From contig NZ_CANSMR010000007.1 in assembly GCF_947648125.1 (NCBI RefSeq), positions 248,001-312,000 of the forward strand: a DNA stretch of 64,000 nt. Reading direction: 5' to 3'. Position numbers and translations under genes: made by a program. This DNA is from an uncultured Bradyrhizobium sp. Its GTDB lineage: Bacteria; Pseudomonadota; Alphaproteobacteria; Rhizobiales; Xanthobacteraceae. Shown one piece after another: positions 63,284 to 64,000 of this stretch (positions are counted from its first letter, which is position 1; every line of letters starts with the position of its first letter). The notes under the pieces were generated by a model. That model was not told the origin of the DNA. It worked only from the letters and a program-made list of their open reading frames with translations, and did not search any database.

Positions 63284-63901
63284 ATGGAATTGTACCTTGC
63301 CTTTGCGGTTACGACCGCGACCTTCGCGCTGATTCCGGGGCCAGCCATGCTCTACGCCGCAGCCCGCACCCTCGCAGGCGGCCGGCGTGCCGGGTTGATG
63401 GCCTCGCTCGGCCTGCATCTCGGCGGCTACGTTCATGTCGTTGCCGCGGCCGCTGGCCTCGCGCTTCTGTTTCATGCGGTGCCGCCGCTCTTCATGGCGA
63501 TGAAGCTTGCCGGTGCGGCCTATCTGGTCTGGCTCGGGCTGTCGCTATTTCGCGATCGCGACAACGCCAAGCGTCCCGTGTTGGCGCCGCTCTCTGCGGA
63601 GCGCGCCCTCGCGCAAAGCATCGTCGTCGAGGTGCTCAATCCGAAGACCGCGATCTTCTTCCTGGCATTCCTGCCGCAGTTCGTCGATGCGTCGGCAAGC
63701 GTGCCGGTCTGGGCCCAGCTGTTCCTGCTCGGCACGACAGTCAACCTGACGTTCTCGGCGGTCGATATCGTCTGCGTGTTTTTCGCCAGCGCCGTGATGG
63801 CGAAGCTGCAGCGCTCCCGGAGGTCACAGCGGATCATGCAGCGGATCGGCGGCAGCATCCTGGTCGCGCTCGGGGCTCGGCTGGCGTTTCAGGATCGCTA
63901 G
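63284..63901 (+). CDS. LysE/RhtB family amino-acid exporter
   Basis: A 205-residue membrane protein with six predicted helices. The N-terminal PGPAMLYAAARTLAGGRRAGLMASLGLHLGGYVHVVAAAAGLALL and VKLAGAAYLVWLGLSLFRD blocks and the later NPKTAIFFLAFLPQFVD are the LysE/RhtB signatures. Members export lysine, threonine, homoserine lactone or other metabolites. The start at 63284 (MELYLAFAV) gives the usual length; an upstream in-frame extension runs into the palindromic repeat and is not family-like. It follows the PaiB gene, but a repeat lies between. Confidence 0.94.
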   Translation: MELYLAFAVTTATFALIPGPAMLYAAARTLAGGRRAGLMASLGLHLGGYVHVVAAAAGLALLFHAVPPLFMAMKLAGAAYLVWLGLSLFRDRDNAKRPVLAPLSAERALAQSIVVEVLNPKTAIFFLAFLPQFVDASASVPVWAQLFLLGTTVNLTFSAVDIVCVFFASAVMAKLQRSRRSQRIMQRIGGSILVALGARLAFQDR

Positions 63902-64000
63902 GCGCTTTCGCCCCGCGTCGATTGCCTCGTCGAATCGGCGGCATTAGTCCGTAGATCGGATTTTGGGCGTGGGCAGTCCACCTTCGGAAGAATGCATGAC
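63902..64000. other. Window end, no gene seen
   Basis: The last 99 bases hold no start codon with ribosome-binding site that leads into a convincing frame before the window ends. Nothing else is evident. Confidence 0.3.

Noticed and set aside
1-64000. CRISPR array
   Set aside because: The repeats seen are dispersed single palindromes; no regularly spaced identical repeats and no cas genes.
1-64000. Insertion sequence or prophage
   Set aside because: No transposase, integrase, capsid or terminase frame was found. The repeats have terminal inverted arms but are under 210 bp.

Overview
The window is chromosomal DNA from an alphaproteobacterium, most likely Bradyrhizobium or a close relative (Bradyrhizobiaceae/Nitrobacteraceae). 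The evidence is high GC content, an ALA-synthase type hemA, a separate F0 operon (atpI-B-E-F'-F) that includes the b' subunit, the DUF2948-hisD-UPF0262-phosphatase-maf-yacG block beside tRNA-Phe, DUF1192/DUF1465 genes, and about ten intergenic palindromic repeats of the sort common in these genomes. No rRNA, CRISPR array, transposase, integrase or phage gene was seen.

Layout. 1-7.3 kb: the end of an M16 peptidase, a GNAT enzyme, the F0 ATP synthase operon (minus strand), a DsbA-fold isomerase-like protein and a YjbQ-family protein. 7.3-15.7 kb: an MHS-type transporter, a NarL-type response regulator and a giant symporter-domain hybrid histidine kinase. The last two resemble the CrbS/CrbR (MxtR/ErdR) carboxylate-sensing pair, here split by a SufR-like regulator and the drug-type MFS pump it probably controls through a clear operator. 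15.8-21.6 kb: hemA with an upstream FixK/FNR-type box, a metallo-beta-lactamase (MBL) fold hydrolase, a chemotaxis receptor and an outer-membrane beta-barrel. 21.8-25.9 kb: small regulator/target pairs (HTH with a 41-aa membrane protein, HxlR with an oxidoreductase, LysR with an MBL hydrolase).

26-28 kb: an unfamiliar exported protein next to tRNA-Thr. 28.1-32.5 kb: an accessory redox block with a cNMP-binding/thioredoxin-like/TrxR-like flavoprotein lacking its cysteine pair, a UBP-type zinc finger protein, a membrane protein, a chloroperoxidase-like hydrolase and a Rossmann-fold protein. 32.6-37.1 kb: the hisD-maf-yacG-tRNA-Phe block. 37.1-39 kb: a 25-bp near-copy of the tRNA-Phe 3' end, then an operon of a Cys-rich protein and an 18-residue-repeat helical protein, then DUF2945 and DUF488 genes.

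39-47 kb: a CgeB-like glycosyltransferase divergent from UDP-galactopyranose mutase, a serine hydrolase, a sorbosone-dehydrogenase-like protein, an ArsR/SRPBCC operon with a palindromic operator, and a 54-aa DnaJ-type zinc finger protein. 47-51 kb: a tightly overlapping operon of a PaaK-like adenylating enzyme, ABC-2 permease, ABC ATPase and GNAT acyltransferase; this is the best candidate here for an undescribed make-and-export system. 51-58 kb: a DEAD-box helicase, a diguanylate cyclase and a DISM-PAS-GGDEF-EAL protein. 58-64 kb: a quinone oxidoreductase, a probably frameshifted small gene, DUF1192, a candidate structured sRNA, DUF1465, a MocR/PaiB divergent pair and a LysE exporter.

Start codons were chosen from visible ribosome-binding sites and family lengths. 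Functions rest on motif recognition by eye, without database searches.
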